Shown: one piece after another, positions 35,747 through 43,870 of the stretch
Numbering within the stretch: position 1 is the stretch's first letter
Layout: every line of letters starts with the position of its first letter
From: Treponema socranskii subsp. buccale
GTDB lineage: Bacteria; Spirochaetota; Spirochaetia; Treponematales; Treponemataceae
DNA: 64,000 nucleotides
Assembly: GCF_024181585.1 (NCBI RefSeq)
Contig: NZ_CP054258.1
Coordinates: 2,418,001 to 2,482,000, forward strand
Direction: 5' to 3'
The notes under the pieces: model-generated
Told to the model about the DNA's origin: nothing
Seen by the model: only the letters and a program-made list of their open reading frames with translations
Database searches by the model: none
Made by a program: the position numbers and the translations under genes

Positions 35747-35977
35747 GTTTTTTACCTCCCATAAAATCGCGAGTGTCTCCTATCACACAGCGCGCCGTAA
35801 ACGTCGCACTGTGTGTTCTCATAAGGAATCGCAGTCGGCTTTCATACCTTTTATTACATCCGAAAGAATGAAGTATGAAAGTCTCCGCACGAATAAAAGA
35901 AAAACGCTTCAGCGTTTTTTATCTCCGGACTCCGGTATCGGCGCTATTTCAGCCGTACTTTTTATTGTACTTCCTTA
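35747..35977 (-). repeat. structured leader element (copy H) before the radical SAM gene
   Basis: It opens AAGGAAGTACAATAAAAAG, close to the AAGGAGGTACGATAAAAAG of copy C. An SL1-like segment follows (CGGCTGAAATAGCGCCG). Then come a short strong hairpin AAAACGCT/AGCGTTTT (35900-35919), CTTTCATAC/GTATGAAAG, CACACAGTGCG/CGCGCTGTGTG, and TTTTATGGGAGG before ATG. The hairpin at 35900 could also terminate the TetR transcript. This is everything I see in the 334-bp gap. Confidence 0.55.
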
Positions 35978-36080
35978 ATAATTAATATATCAGTTCGCGG
36001 GCAGGAAAGGTATATACAAAAAACGCAATCTCTCTGAAAAACAGAGAAAACAATTAAATTGTCTGGTTCGAATTATCTAT

Positions 36081-36659
36081 TCAGTTCGCAGCGGGAGATT
36101 CCAAGTCTGGGCAAGCAAACTGCTTAATGCTCTGGGCGATGAAGCCACGGAACATTGGGCTCAGAGCGTTTATGCTCTGTTCGACATCCGCCTGCATACC
36201 ATCCCAAAGAAAACGCAGAAAAAAACCTGTTAGCGCATAACGGCAGAAGCTGGCAATATTCTGCAACTGGTCTTCAGTGATTTCCTTTCCATTGGCCTGG
36301 TGACAGATAAAGCGGTACAGAATATCATCAGCACAGGAAAACAAATACCGTTCCAAATGATCGCGGGACAAAGAATCAAATATATGGTAGATGGTTTTCT
36401 TATGCAATTGACAGCTGTGCAACAGAGCCTTGATACCCTCTTCCAAGTCGTCAGCGGTATCATTCTGCGCATATTTGCCCAGTTTTTGCGTGATCCATTC
36501 GTTCAGCAGCTGATAAATATCCTGATAGTAGTAGTAAAATGTATTGTGATTAATGCCACATTCTTTGACAAGTGCCGATACCGTGATCTTATCGAACGGC
36601 ATCTTATCCAGCATGGTCTCAAAAGAGCGCGATATGGCTTCCTTAGTTAGTTTTTTCAC
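36081..36659 (-). CDS. TetR-family transcriptional regulator
   Basis: 192 residues, GTG start at 36659 with AGGAGG 7 nt upstream. The N-terminal helix-turn-helix is clear: 'ISRSFETMLDKMPFDKITVS', 'LVKECGINHNTFYYYYQDIY'. The C-terminal ligand/dimer domain matches the TetR_C_8-type (DhaS-like) group found in Firmicutes. It lies 334 bp upstream of the radical SAM gene on the same strand, so it probably controls it. Part of the putative acquired island. Confidence 0.9.
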   Translation of the reverse strand: MKKLTKEAISRSFETMLDKMPFDKITVSALVKECGINHNTFYYYYQDIYQLLNEWITQKLGKYAQNDTADDLEEGIKALLHSCQLHKKTIYHIFDSLSRDHLERYLFSCADDILYRFICHQANGKEITEDQLQNIASFCRYALTGFFLRFLWDGMQADVEQSINALSPMFRGFIAQSIKQFACPDLESPAAN

Positions 36660-36707
36660 GTTGAGGCCTCCTATGATCGTTTCTATCGAAAAACTTTAGC
36701 CATAAAC

Positions 36708-38882
36708 TCAGCTATATATTTTTGTATTAAATGCGGCATCGAGATTTTTTTGCGCTTCGGCGATCGCGGAATCGACGTCCAAAATACCGAACAGCGCCGA
36801 ACGGATCGACGAGCCGAGTATCTTTTCAAATCGATATTCGTTAAATGCGGCGTTCGGCACTTCGTCGTGGCGCCGTCCGTCGGCCATCGCCGCGTCAACC
36901 CCCGCTATCCACGGATACAAACTCAAAATATCGATATCGGACAATAATTTTTTATTGTTGATATAGCCGCCGAGATACGAAATCATCGAAGCGGTGTGAT
37001 CCGAATACAGCCATAAAAAAAATTCGCGGACGGCATCGAGCTTCACGGTATTTTTGGAAATGCCGATACTGCCCCCTCCCAAAAGCGGAAAGCCGCCGGG
37101 TACTTGCGAAAAACCGATTTTATTGACAAATTCGGAATTTTTATAGTGCATGATCGCGGATGCGTGATTGCAAAAGACGACGGTCATAGCCGTATTTCCC
37201 GACGCGAATTCGTTCATCGCTTCCGACCACCAGTTCAGCGTATGCTTCGGAATACACTCGGCGCTTTTTATGTGCTCGATCAAGGTTTTGCGAAAGAGCG
37301 GATCGGTAACCTTTATATGTCCCGTATCGTCGTAAAATCGTCCGCCGTATGAACGATAGCGCGGCAAAAATTCGCAAGCCGCCGTTACGGACGAACCGAT
37401 CACCAACGATGTGCCGTAATCGGTCGGAGATTTTTTATTCCGCGATTTCGTAAAAAACGACGCGATTTCATCGTATTCCGCATAGGTTTTCGGAAGGGTA
37501 AGCTGCCGCTTCGTCGTTTCAAAAAAAGAGCGGCGTATGAGACTGTCTTCAAACAGATCTTTCCGATAGTACAGCATCTGCGCGCTTATATCGAAGGGCA
37601 AGGCGACGATTTTATTGTCCGAATAATAATAATCGCGCGGAATTTTTGTCGAAAAAGATTCGGAAATCGTTTTATACGGATCGGACGAAAGATCGAGCGG
37701 CAAAAAAATCGCTCCGCCGATTTCGGTCTGCCACGCCATATCGAGCCGTATCAAATCGTACGCTTTGCTGTCCCTGCTCTCCAATGCCGCTTTGTACAAT
37801 TCGTCGTACGGCATCGTGATGATTTTCAGCGCGATCCCCGTCTTCGCGGCAAAAGAGGGAGCGAGAGCTTTCAGCGCATAGGCCGTAGGACTGTTCAGCG
37901 TAAGCAAATTGATCTGCTCGCGCTTTGCGATGCGGCGAAGAGCTTCGCTCGGATTTAAAAAACCGTCGGCCGGAAGGATACATTCTTTTTCCGCCTCCGA
38001 CGTTTTATGTAAAATACGCTGTGCGATTCGACAGCCGAGATATTTATAATTCAATTCATACGCTGACGTTTCGAATCCGCGCATCATCGATTTATTTGTT
38101 ACGGTAAAAATTTGCAAAGGCGAGGCGGGATTGTAATACGCATGAGCGGTTTTCACATATTCTTCGTTTTCATGTCCGAAAACGAGTACGGCGTCGAACG
38201 CGGCATCATCCGATACGATCGCAAACGCCGTATTCGCGCACATCGACTCTTCCGAATAAAAAACCGAACAGCGGCAGCCGGCATTTTTTAAAACCGAAAT
38301 GCAGCCGCGGACGAAGTCTTCGTTGCAGCTGTATCGTGCCGGGCCGCAAAACACGGCAACCTTCCGCCGTCCGTTTTTTACGGCGCTTTCGGCAAGCTCC
38401 GTACCCGCACGCTCAAAATCGAAAGCGTAAAAAAACGCGTCGGGATCGGACACGCGGCGTTCCACATAAAAAAGCATCGAATCTTTATACCGTGCAATAC
38501 GCTGCAGGGAAGCGCTTATGACGATGAGCGCGCTCGGATTTTCCGCGCATATCGTATCGACGAGCTTCGTTTCCTTTTCGCCGGAATCGTCGGTACTGTA
38601 AATCGTAAGATCGTAATCGGAATCGTTCAGCACAAAGGCGACGCCCGCATACAGATCGCCGTATCGTTTTATATGCAGCTTCGGTACGATGATTGCGACT
38701 CTGTTCGTCTTTCCCTGTTTCAGCTGCTTCGCCTGCGCATTGGGTTTAAACCCCAGCTGCCGCACGGCATTTTCGACGAGATTGATTTTTTGTACGCTGA
38801 CGTTTCCTTTTTTATTGAGCACGTTCGAAACGGTTCCGTGAGAAACGCCTGCAAGATTTGCAATGTCTTTAATCGTCGCCAT
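36708..38882 (-). CDS. LacI-type regulator fused to an extracellular-type solute-binding domain
   Basis: 724 residues without a signal peptide. Residues 1-55 are a LacI helix-turn-helix ('TIKDIANLAGVSHGTVSNVL'). About 58-330 form the LacI sugar-binding-like domain. About 335-715 form a second ligand-binding domain of the ABC family 1 solute-binding class ('YDLIRLDMAWQTEIG', 'LPFDISAQMLYYRKDLFED', 'NTAMTVVFCNHASAIM', 'GGGSIGISKNT', 'AVREFFLWLYSD'). A binding-protein domain inside a cytoplasmic regulator implies sensing of a second, possibly oligosaccharide, ligand. Start overlaps the AraC gene stop by 14 bp. Confidence 0.85.
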   Translation of the reverse strand: MATIKDIANLAGVSHGTVSNVLNKKGNVSVQKINLVENAVRQLGFKPNAQAKQLKQGKTNRVAIIVPKLHIKRYGDLYAGVAFVLNDSDYDLTIYSTDDSGEKETKLVDTICAENPSALIVISASLQRIARYKDSMLFYVERRVSDPDAFFYAFDFERAGTELAESAVKNGRRKVAVFCGPARYSCNEDFVRGCISVLKNAGCRCSVFYSEESMCANTAFAIVSDDAAFDAVLVFGHENEEYVKTAHAYYNPASPLQIFTVTNKSMMRGFETSAYELNYKYLGCRIAQRILHKTSEAEKECILPADGFLNPSEALRRIAKREQINLLTLNSPTAYALKALAPSFAAKTGIALKIITMPYDELYKAALESRDSKAYDLIRLDMAWQTEIGGAIFLPLDLSSDPYKTISESFSTKIPRDYYYSDNKIVALPFDISAQMLYYRKDLFEDSLIRRSFFETTKRQLTLPKTYAEYDEIASFFTKSRNKKSPTDYGTSLVIGSSVTAACEFLPRYRSYGGRFYDDTGHIKVTDPLFRKTLIEHIKSAECIPKHTLNWWSEAMNEFASGNTAMTVVFCNHASAIMHYKNSEFVNKIGFSQVPGGFPLLGGGSIGISKNTVKLDAVREFFLWLYSDHTASMISYLGGYINNKKLLSDIDILSLYPWIAGVDAAMADGRRHDEVPNAAFNEYRFEKILGSSIRSALFGILDVDSAIAEAQKNLDAAFNTKIYS

Positions 38883-41142
38883 GCACTTTTTCCGTCCGCT
38901 GCTCCGGCCGCATCCTGAACTGCGCCGGAGATGCGCCGAAATATTTTCGAAACAGCACGTAAAAATATTGTCCGTTCGATATGCCGATCCGCTCGGCGAT
39001 CTCTTTTATCGTCAAATCGGTTTCCAGCAAAAGCCGCTTTGCATGCGCCATCCGCGCTTCATTGATATAATTTGCGATCGAAATATTTTCCGATGCTTTA
39101 AACAATTTCGAAACATAGGTATCGGACAGGCCGAGACTGTCCGCGATCGCCTTTGAAGAAAGCTGTGCATCGTACAACTGCTCGTCGACGATCCGTTTGA
39201 TCCGCTCGGCCGTTTTCTTTTGCTTTTGCTTATGTTGCTCTTCGCTCTGCGCGCAGATCTTTTCCATAAGCGCATAATACTCCGTATCTATGTCCGAAAT
39301 ATCTTTCGCCTGTTCGATGACTAAAGCGATGCGGTCGGCGCTGTCGTACAGCCGTTCCTCTTTTTCGGCGGAGGACGTACCGTCCAACGCGGCCGTAAGG
39401 TTTACATAAAGGCGCTTCAAATTAAACACGATCGCGGCGTATCGGTATTCGCAGAGTTCGCGTACCGTATCGCCGTAAGAGGCTTCCGCCGCCGCACGGT
39501 TACCGGCCCGGAGCGCCTGCATCAATTTCGCTTCGATCGCTTCCGGATAGCGCATGCCGCTTTTCCGCGTATCGATATAACGCTCATACGCCGCCCCTTT
39601 TTCGCGGTAAAAGATGCGCGCCGCATACAATTCCCGAAGCCGTGTAAAAGAACGGTACATATCGCACGCGCCGCAGATTTTTTCGGAAATAACCGCAAAG
39701 GCTTTTTCGTTCCCCGCGATGCGCTCAAAATATGCGGACGCTTTTTCTTCGCTCGAAAACTGAACGATAAACGCAAAGAGATCGTCGACGGCAACGCGTT
39801 CCGCCGCACACGGAGCATCCCCTTGCCGCGCGGTTTCCGCCGGCGCACATTTTACAGATTCGGCGGCGGATTTTTCTGCCGCCGTCGATGCCGGTTGCGC
39901 TGCCGTTCGTTCGACACCCGGCAAAAGTTCGGACGCGGTCAAAACGATGTACAAAGGACGCGATGTGTCGAGTTCGGTTTCGAATCCGCCGAAAGCCGTT
40001 TGCAAATCGGCATCGTCCGGAGCGGGAGAGGTAAGCAGCTGCTTTAAGTATTCGCGCTTCAATATGGAAACGGATGCTTCTTTGCTTACGAGCTCTTTTT
40101 GAAGATACTGATCGATATTATTAAAAACCGCATCACCGCTCGAAGCGTTTTGTCCGATCTGCACGGCTAAAAAATTAACAACTTTTTTCAGAGGAACGTA
40201 AAAGCGAATCAATATGAGCAGCGAAACGAAAAGCCAGCTTACGAGAATAATCGCGGCAACCTGTACGGCGGTCGTCCGAAAGCTTTCGAGTTCATACGAA
40301 AGCCTATCGGCGTCGATGCAGCGTATATAGTAGAGCTGCGGGTCTGCAAGATACGAATAGATAAACGATGTGTCTCTCACCTTCTTTCCCGCCGCATACC
40401 CCGATGCGCGCGGTTTTACCGTTATGTAGCCCGAAAGTGCCGAAGCGTTCCGTATCGCCGAAAAATCGCAGGAAGCCGTATTTTCGGAAACGACATCGGG
40501 AAACACGATTTCATCGGTATCGAGGCGGTAGAGCACGCAGTTGTCGTACGGAAATTGAAAATACAATTTATTAAATTCTTTTGCGTCGAAATTGACCATC
40601 ATCGCATTCGTGCATACGCCACGGGCGTCCGTTTCCGAAATGATAAGCGAATACACATCGCCCCTCCAAATCAAATACGGATACCTCGCGTCCTTTGAGG
40701 TCAGCAATTCGACGGCCCCCCTGTCGGGAAAATCGCCGCACGTATCGGAACCCGTTTCCTTTGTCGAATAGACGTATGCGCGGCGAGCGTTGTACACGTA
40801 CACCGAATCGATAAAGCCGTTCGAGCTCGTAAACGAATTCAATACCCTGATCGCGAGTATCGCGTCAAAATTGGAAACGTCGGCCTGTGTGCGCAGTTTC
40901 GTTACTTGGGGATTGTAAAAGTTCTGATATGTGCAGGCGGTCAGCATCGTGTGCACTTGTTTTGCCGTGCTGTCGGCATACTGCACGAGTTCGCCGGTCA
41001 TATTGGAAATGGCGCGCAGTACCATTTTTTCGTGCGCCGCGCTCAAAATCGCAACGACGACGACAAAGGACAGAGCTGCAGTGAGAAAGTGAAACAGCCA
41101 CGTAAATGCCGCGTAATACGAAGTAGAACTTTTCATACTCAT
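38869..41142 (-). CDS. AraC-type regulator with membrane-anchored sensor domain
   Basis: Start MSMKSSTS at ATG 41142 or two codons on; about 757 residues. An N-terminal membrane helix (10-32), an extracytoplasmic sensor (Cache-like, about 33-275) and a second helix ('VQVAAIILVSWLFVSLLILI') are followed by a cytoplasmic linker. The C-terminus is an AraC double helix-turn-helix ('LSSKAIADSLGLSDTYVSKL', 'IKEIAERIGISNGQYFYVLF'). This layout is common in sugar-responsive regulators of Firmicutes and treponemes. It is translationally joined to the LacI-SBP fusion. No transporter target lies next to it in the window. Confidence 0.88.
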   Translation of the reverse strand: MSMKSSTSYYAAFTWLFHFLTAALSFVVVVAILSAAHEKMVLRAISNMTGELVQYADSTAKQVHTMLTACTYQNFYNPQVTKLRTQADVSNFDAILAIRVLNSFTSSNGFIDSVYVYNARRAYVYSTKETGSDTCGDFPDRGAVELLTSKDARYPYLIWRGDVYSLIISETDARGVCTNAMMVNFDAKEFNKLYFQFPYDNCVLYRLDTDEIVFPDVVSENTASCDFSAIRNASALSGYITVKPRASGYAAGKKVRDTSFIYSYLADPQLYYIRCIDADRLSYELESFRTTAVQVAAIILVSWLFVSLLILIRFYVPLKKVVNFLAVQIGQNASSGDAVFNNIDQYLQKELVSKEASVSILKREYLKQLLTSPAPDDADLQTAFGGFETELDTSRPLYIVLTASELLPGVERTAAQPASTAAEKSAAESVKCAPAETARQGDAPCAAERVAVDDLFAFIVQFSSEEKASAYFERIAGNEKAFAVISEKICGACDMYRSFTRLRELYAARIFYREKGAAYERYIDTRKSGMRYPEAIEAKLMQALRAGNRAAAEASYGDTVRELCEYRYAAIVFNLKRLYVNLTAALDGTSSAEKEERLYDSADRIALVIEQAKDISDIDTEYYALMEKICAQSEEQHKQKQKKTAERIKRIVDEQLYDAQLSSKAIADSLGLSDTYVSKLFKASENISIANYINEARMAHAKRLLLETDLTIKEIAERIGISNGQYFYVLFRKYFGASPAQFRMRPEQRTEKVHGDD

Positions 41143-41167
41143 CGAAAGCAAAAACCTGCTTTTAATA

Positions 41168-41196
41168 AGTATAGCACAAACGCGCCGCTTTTTCAG
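41168..41196 (-). promoter_or_regulatory. promoter of the AraC / LacI-SBP pair
   Basis: CTGAAA (41191-41196), spacer 17, TATACT (41168-41173) with TG one base upstream (TGTGCTATACT). Confidence 0.6.
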
Positions 41197-41217
41197 CACT
41201 CGACCCCCGCCGCTTCA

Positions 41218-41310
41218 ACTTACAGCGAGCGCGGAGTTCCCTGCATAGTCTGCAACGAGTGCAGGGCATTTGCGCAACTTGCGGCGAGCGCGGAGTTCCC
41301 CGTGCCGCTT
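41218..41310 (+). repeat. direct repeats GCGAGCGCGGAGTTCCC
   Basis: CTTACAGCGAGCGCGGAGTTCCC and CTTGCGGCGAGCGCGGAGTTCCC share all but three bases and lie 60 bp apart. A related copy (CTTGCAACGAGCGCGGAGCGC..GTTCCCC) is at 61934. The intergenic stretch holds nothing else recognisable. Confidence 0.5.
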
Positions 41311-41388
41311 ACAATGAACGCGAGGCCTTCTTTAAATTCAAACTGTGACATTCGGACAAATTCACTTTTCAAAATCGGATTTGTCCGG

Positions 41389-41394
41389 TATAAT
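41389..41394 (+). promoter_or_regulatory. leaderless -10 box of the DUF4143 ATPase
   Basis: A consensus TATAAT ends 6 nt before the ATG, with no Shine-Dalgarno and only a weak -35. Confidence 0.5.
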
Positions 41395-41400
41395 GATTCC

Positions 41401-42570
41401 ATGATACAAAGAAAGATAAAAGAAACGTTTTTACATGCATTGCAATTTTATCCGATAACGATTCTTACCGGACCGAGGCAATCGGGAAAATCAACTTTTT
41501 TAAAAAACAGTTTGCCGGATTGGAATTACATTTCGCTTGAAGACCCCGATATACGCGAGTTTTGCAAAACCGACCCCAGAGGATTTTTATCTTCTCATCC
41601 GGAACATTCGATTATTGACGAAGCGCAACGGGTTCCCGAACTTTTTTCTTATCTCCAAACGCAGGTAGATAAATCGGGAGAATCCGGACAATACGTGCTT
41701 TCAGGTTCTCAAAATTTTCAACTGATGAAATCGATTTCGCAATCTCTCGCGGGAAGATGCGCCGTACTGAAACTACTGCCTTTTTCTCAAAAAGAATTGC
41801 AAAGCGCCCGCCTTTTACCTAAAGATGTTTACGAGTACATATATACGGGCGGCTATCCCCGAATCTATGACAAACATATTCCGCCTGCAAGATATTATGC
41901 CGATTATTTTGAAACCTATGTGCAGCGTGACATCAGAAATTTGGAAAACATAGGAGACCTTTTGCTTTTTACAAGATTTATAAAACTTTGCGCGGGAAGA
42001 ATCGGTCAGCTTGTAAACATAAGTTCATTGGCAAACGATTGCGGAATCTCGTCGACAACTGCAACCAGATGGCTTTCTTTACTTGAAACAAGTTTTATAA
42101 TTTACAAGTTAAAGCCTGATTTTAGAAATTTCAGCAAACGTCTTATGAAAGCGCCTAAGCTGTATTTTACCGATACGGGATTGGCGTGCTATTTGTTGGG
42201 ATTAAAAAATGCGGAGCAGCTTGCTTTTCATTATCTTCGCGGAAACCTTTTTGAAAACACGGTTATCAACGCCTTTGTCTATAACGAATACAACCGAGGC
42301 AACGAACCCGATTTTTCCTATTGGCGCGATAAAACGGGGCTTGAAATCGATTTGCTTAAAACCGGCATCACACAAGACGGTACGGAAACTATTGAAGCGT
42401 ATGAAATCAAATCGGGCGAAACGATGAGCTTTGACTATTTTTCAAACATGGAAAAATGGGCAAAACTTCCGGGAAATACGCGCAACGCTAAAACCGTTAT
42501 CTATGCCGGAAAAAAACGCTTCGCCACAAAGTACGGAACGGTTATCCCGTGGAATAAAGTGTTTAATTGA
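41401..42570 (+). CDS. AAA ATPase with DUF4143 (AAA_14 family)
   Basis: 389 residues. Walker A GPRQSGKST (about 25-33), Walker B-like 'SIIDEAQRVPELF', sensor 'YVLSGSQNF', then the DUF4143 part with 'YFETYVQRDIRNL' and 'KLYFTDTGLACYLLG' and a C-terminal restriction-like fold segment ('LEIDLL', 'EAYEIKSGE'). The family is widespread, often mobile, of uncertain role (toxin-antitoxin-like or DNA-related proposals). It is the only plus-strand gene between 2.4 and 48 kb. Confidence 0.9.
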   Translation: MIQRKIKETFLHALQFYPITILTGPRQSGKSTFLKNSLPDWNYISLEDPDIREFCKTDPRGFLSSHPEHSIIDEAQRVPELFSYLQTQVDKSGESGQYVLSGSQNFQLMKSISQSLAGRCAVLKLLPFSQKELQSARLLPKDVYEYIYTGGYPRIYDKHIPPARYYADYFETYVQRDIRNLENIGDLLLFTRFIKLCAGRIGQLVNISSLANDCGISSTTATRWLSLLETSFIIYKLKPDFRNFSKRLMKAPKLYFTDTGLACYLLGLKNAEQLAFHYLRGNLFENTVINAFVYNEYNRGNEPDFSYWRDKTGLEIDLLKTGITQDGTETIEAYEIKSGETMSFDYFSNMEKWAKLPGNTRNAKTVIYAGKKRFATKYGTVIPWNKVFN

Positions 42571-42756
42571 TTTATTTTCCGAACAGCGGCTATAAAGTCG
42601 TCAAATACCGTAACGGCAGCATTCAATCACGCACGAGCACAAAAAGCATACGACAAAGCATCCGCCCCGCAAGCATTATCCTTTGATGCCCGTCGCTGCA
42701 CAACACCGTAGCGGCCGGCTTCTGCGACAGCCCCTTTACGCAAGCACTCCGCGCAA

Positions 42757-43866
42757 TTATACGAGTTGGCGACGGGCGCGCTCTTCTTCGGAGTTTTTAT
42801 CGTCGTCTTTATACCACATGACGCCGACCAAATCGACGCGGCACTCCTCTCCCTGCCTGAATACGACGCGGTGCGGTGTCTGCACGAGGAGCATCTGTCC
42901 GCCGACTTTTACGTAGTATTCGGTGCAATCGGTGAGGAACACGCGCTTTTCGATTTTCGTTTTATATCCGACCGATTTATTCAGATTGATCGCATTCGGG
43001 CGCGCCGCCATAAAACGCTTTTCCCCGTTCGACGCGTCGTCGGGAAGCCGGCACGGAATGGCCTGCGAATAATCGCCGTCGGGATACGCTTTGCCGTCTT
43101 TGATTTCGACTTTGACAAAGGTCGATTTTCCCAAAAAGCTGTGCACGAATCTGTTCACCGGTTTGTTGTAGAGATTGCGCGGCGTATCGATTTGGACGAT
43201 CTTTCCCATGTCCATGACCATCATGCGGTCGGACAGCGCCATCGCTTCGGACTGATCGTGCGTGACGAAAATGATCGTAAAATTGAATTTTTTCTGCAGC
43301 TCTTTGATTTCGAAACGCATCGACTCGCGCAGTTTCGGATCGAGATTCGAAAGCGGTTCGTCGAGCAGCATGACTTTCGGATTCGTCACGATCGCGCGGG
43401 CAAGAGCGATGCGCTGCTGCTGTCCGCCGGAAAGATTCCCCGGATAGAGCGATTCCAATCCGTCCAAATTCGTATACGAAAGAGCTGCGGCAACCCGCTC
43501 TTTGATTTCGTTTCGTGCGACTTTTTGCACTTTGAGCGGCAGCGCGACGTTTTCGAAAATGTTCATGTGCGGCCACACCGCGAACGCTTGAAACACCATG
43601 CCCAATCCGCGTTCTTCCGGCGGCACGTACAAGTTTTTGCTTTTGACCGACACCGGCCGCCCGCATAAATGAATTTCGCCTTCGGTTAAATCTTCGAAGC
43701 CCGCGATCATGCGGAGCGTCGTCGTTTTGCCACAGCCCGACGGGCCGAGAAACGAAAAGCATTCACCCTCTTCAATTTCGAGATTGAAGTCGTCTACCGC
43801 GACAACCGACTCTATCGATTTTTCTTCGAATTTTTTCGTAACGTGTTTTAATACGACTTGAGCCAC
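42757..43866 (-). CDS. ABC transporter ATPase, second of two in the operon (FbpC-like)
   Basis: 369 residues. Walker A GPSGCGKTT, Q-loop 'MVFQAFAVWPHM', signature LSGGQQQRIALARAI, Walker B VMLLDEPLSNLD, H-loop 'VTHDQSEAMA', TOBE-like tail. It starts 5 bp after the permease. It is clearly different in sequence from the other ATPase (46704-45595), especially in the C-terminal third, so it is not a recent duplicate. The 186-bp gap to the convergent ATPase gene at 42570 shows no good terminator. Confidence 0.92.
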   Translation of the reverse strand: MAQVVLKHVTKKFEEKSIESVVAVDDFNLEIEEGECFSFLGPSGCGKTTTLRMIAGFEDLTEGEIHLCGRPVSVKSKNLYVPPEERGLGMVFQAFAVWPHMNIFENVALPLKVQKVARNEIKERVAAALSYTNLDGLESLYPGNLSGGQQQRIALARAIVTNPKVMLLDEPLSNLDPKLRESMRFEIKELQKKFNFTIIFVTHDQSEAMALSDRMMVMDMGKIVQIDTPRNLYNKPVNRFVHSFLGKSTFVKVEIKDGKAYPDGDYSQAIPCRLPDDASNGEKRFMAARPNAINLNKSVGYKTKIEKRVFLTDCTEYYVKVGGQMLLVQTPHRVVFRQGEECRVDLVGVMWYKDDDKNSEEERARRQLV

Positions 43867-43870
43867 GGCG

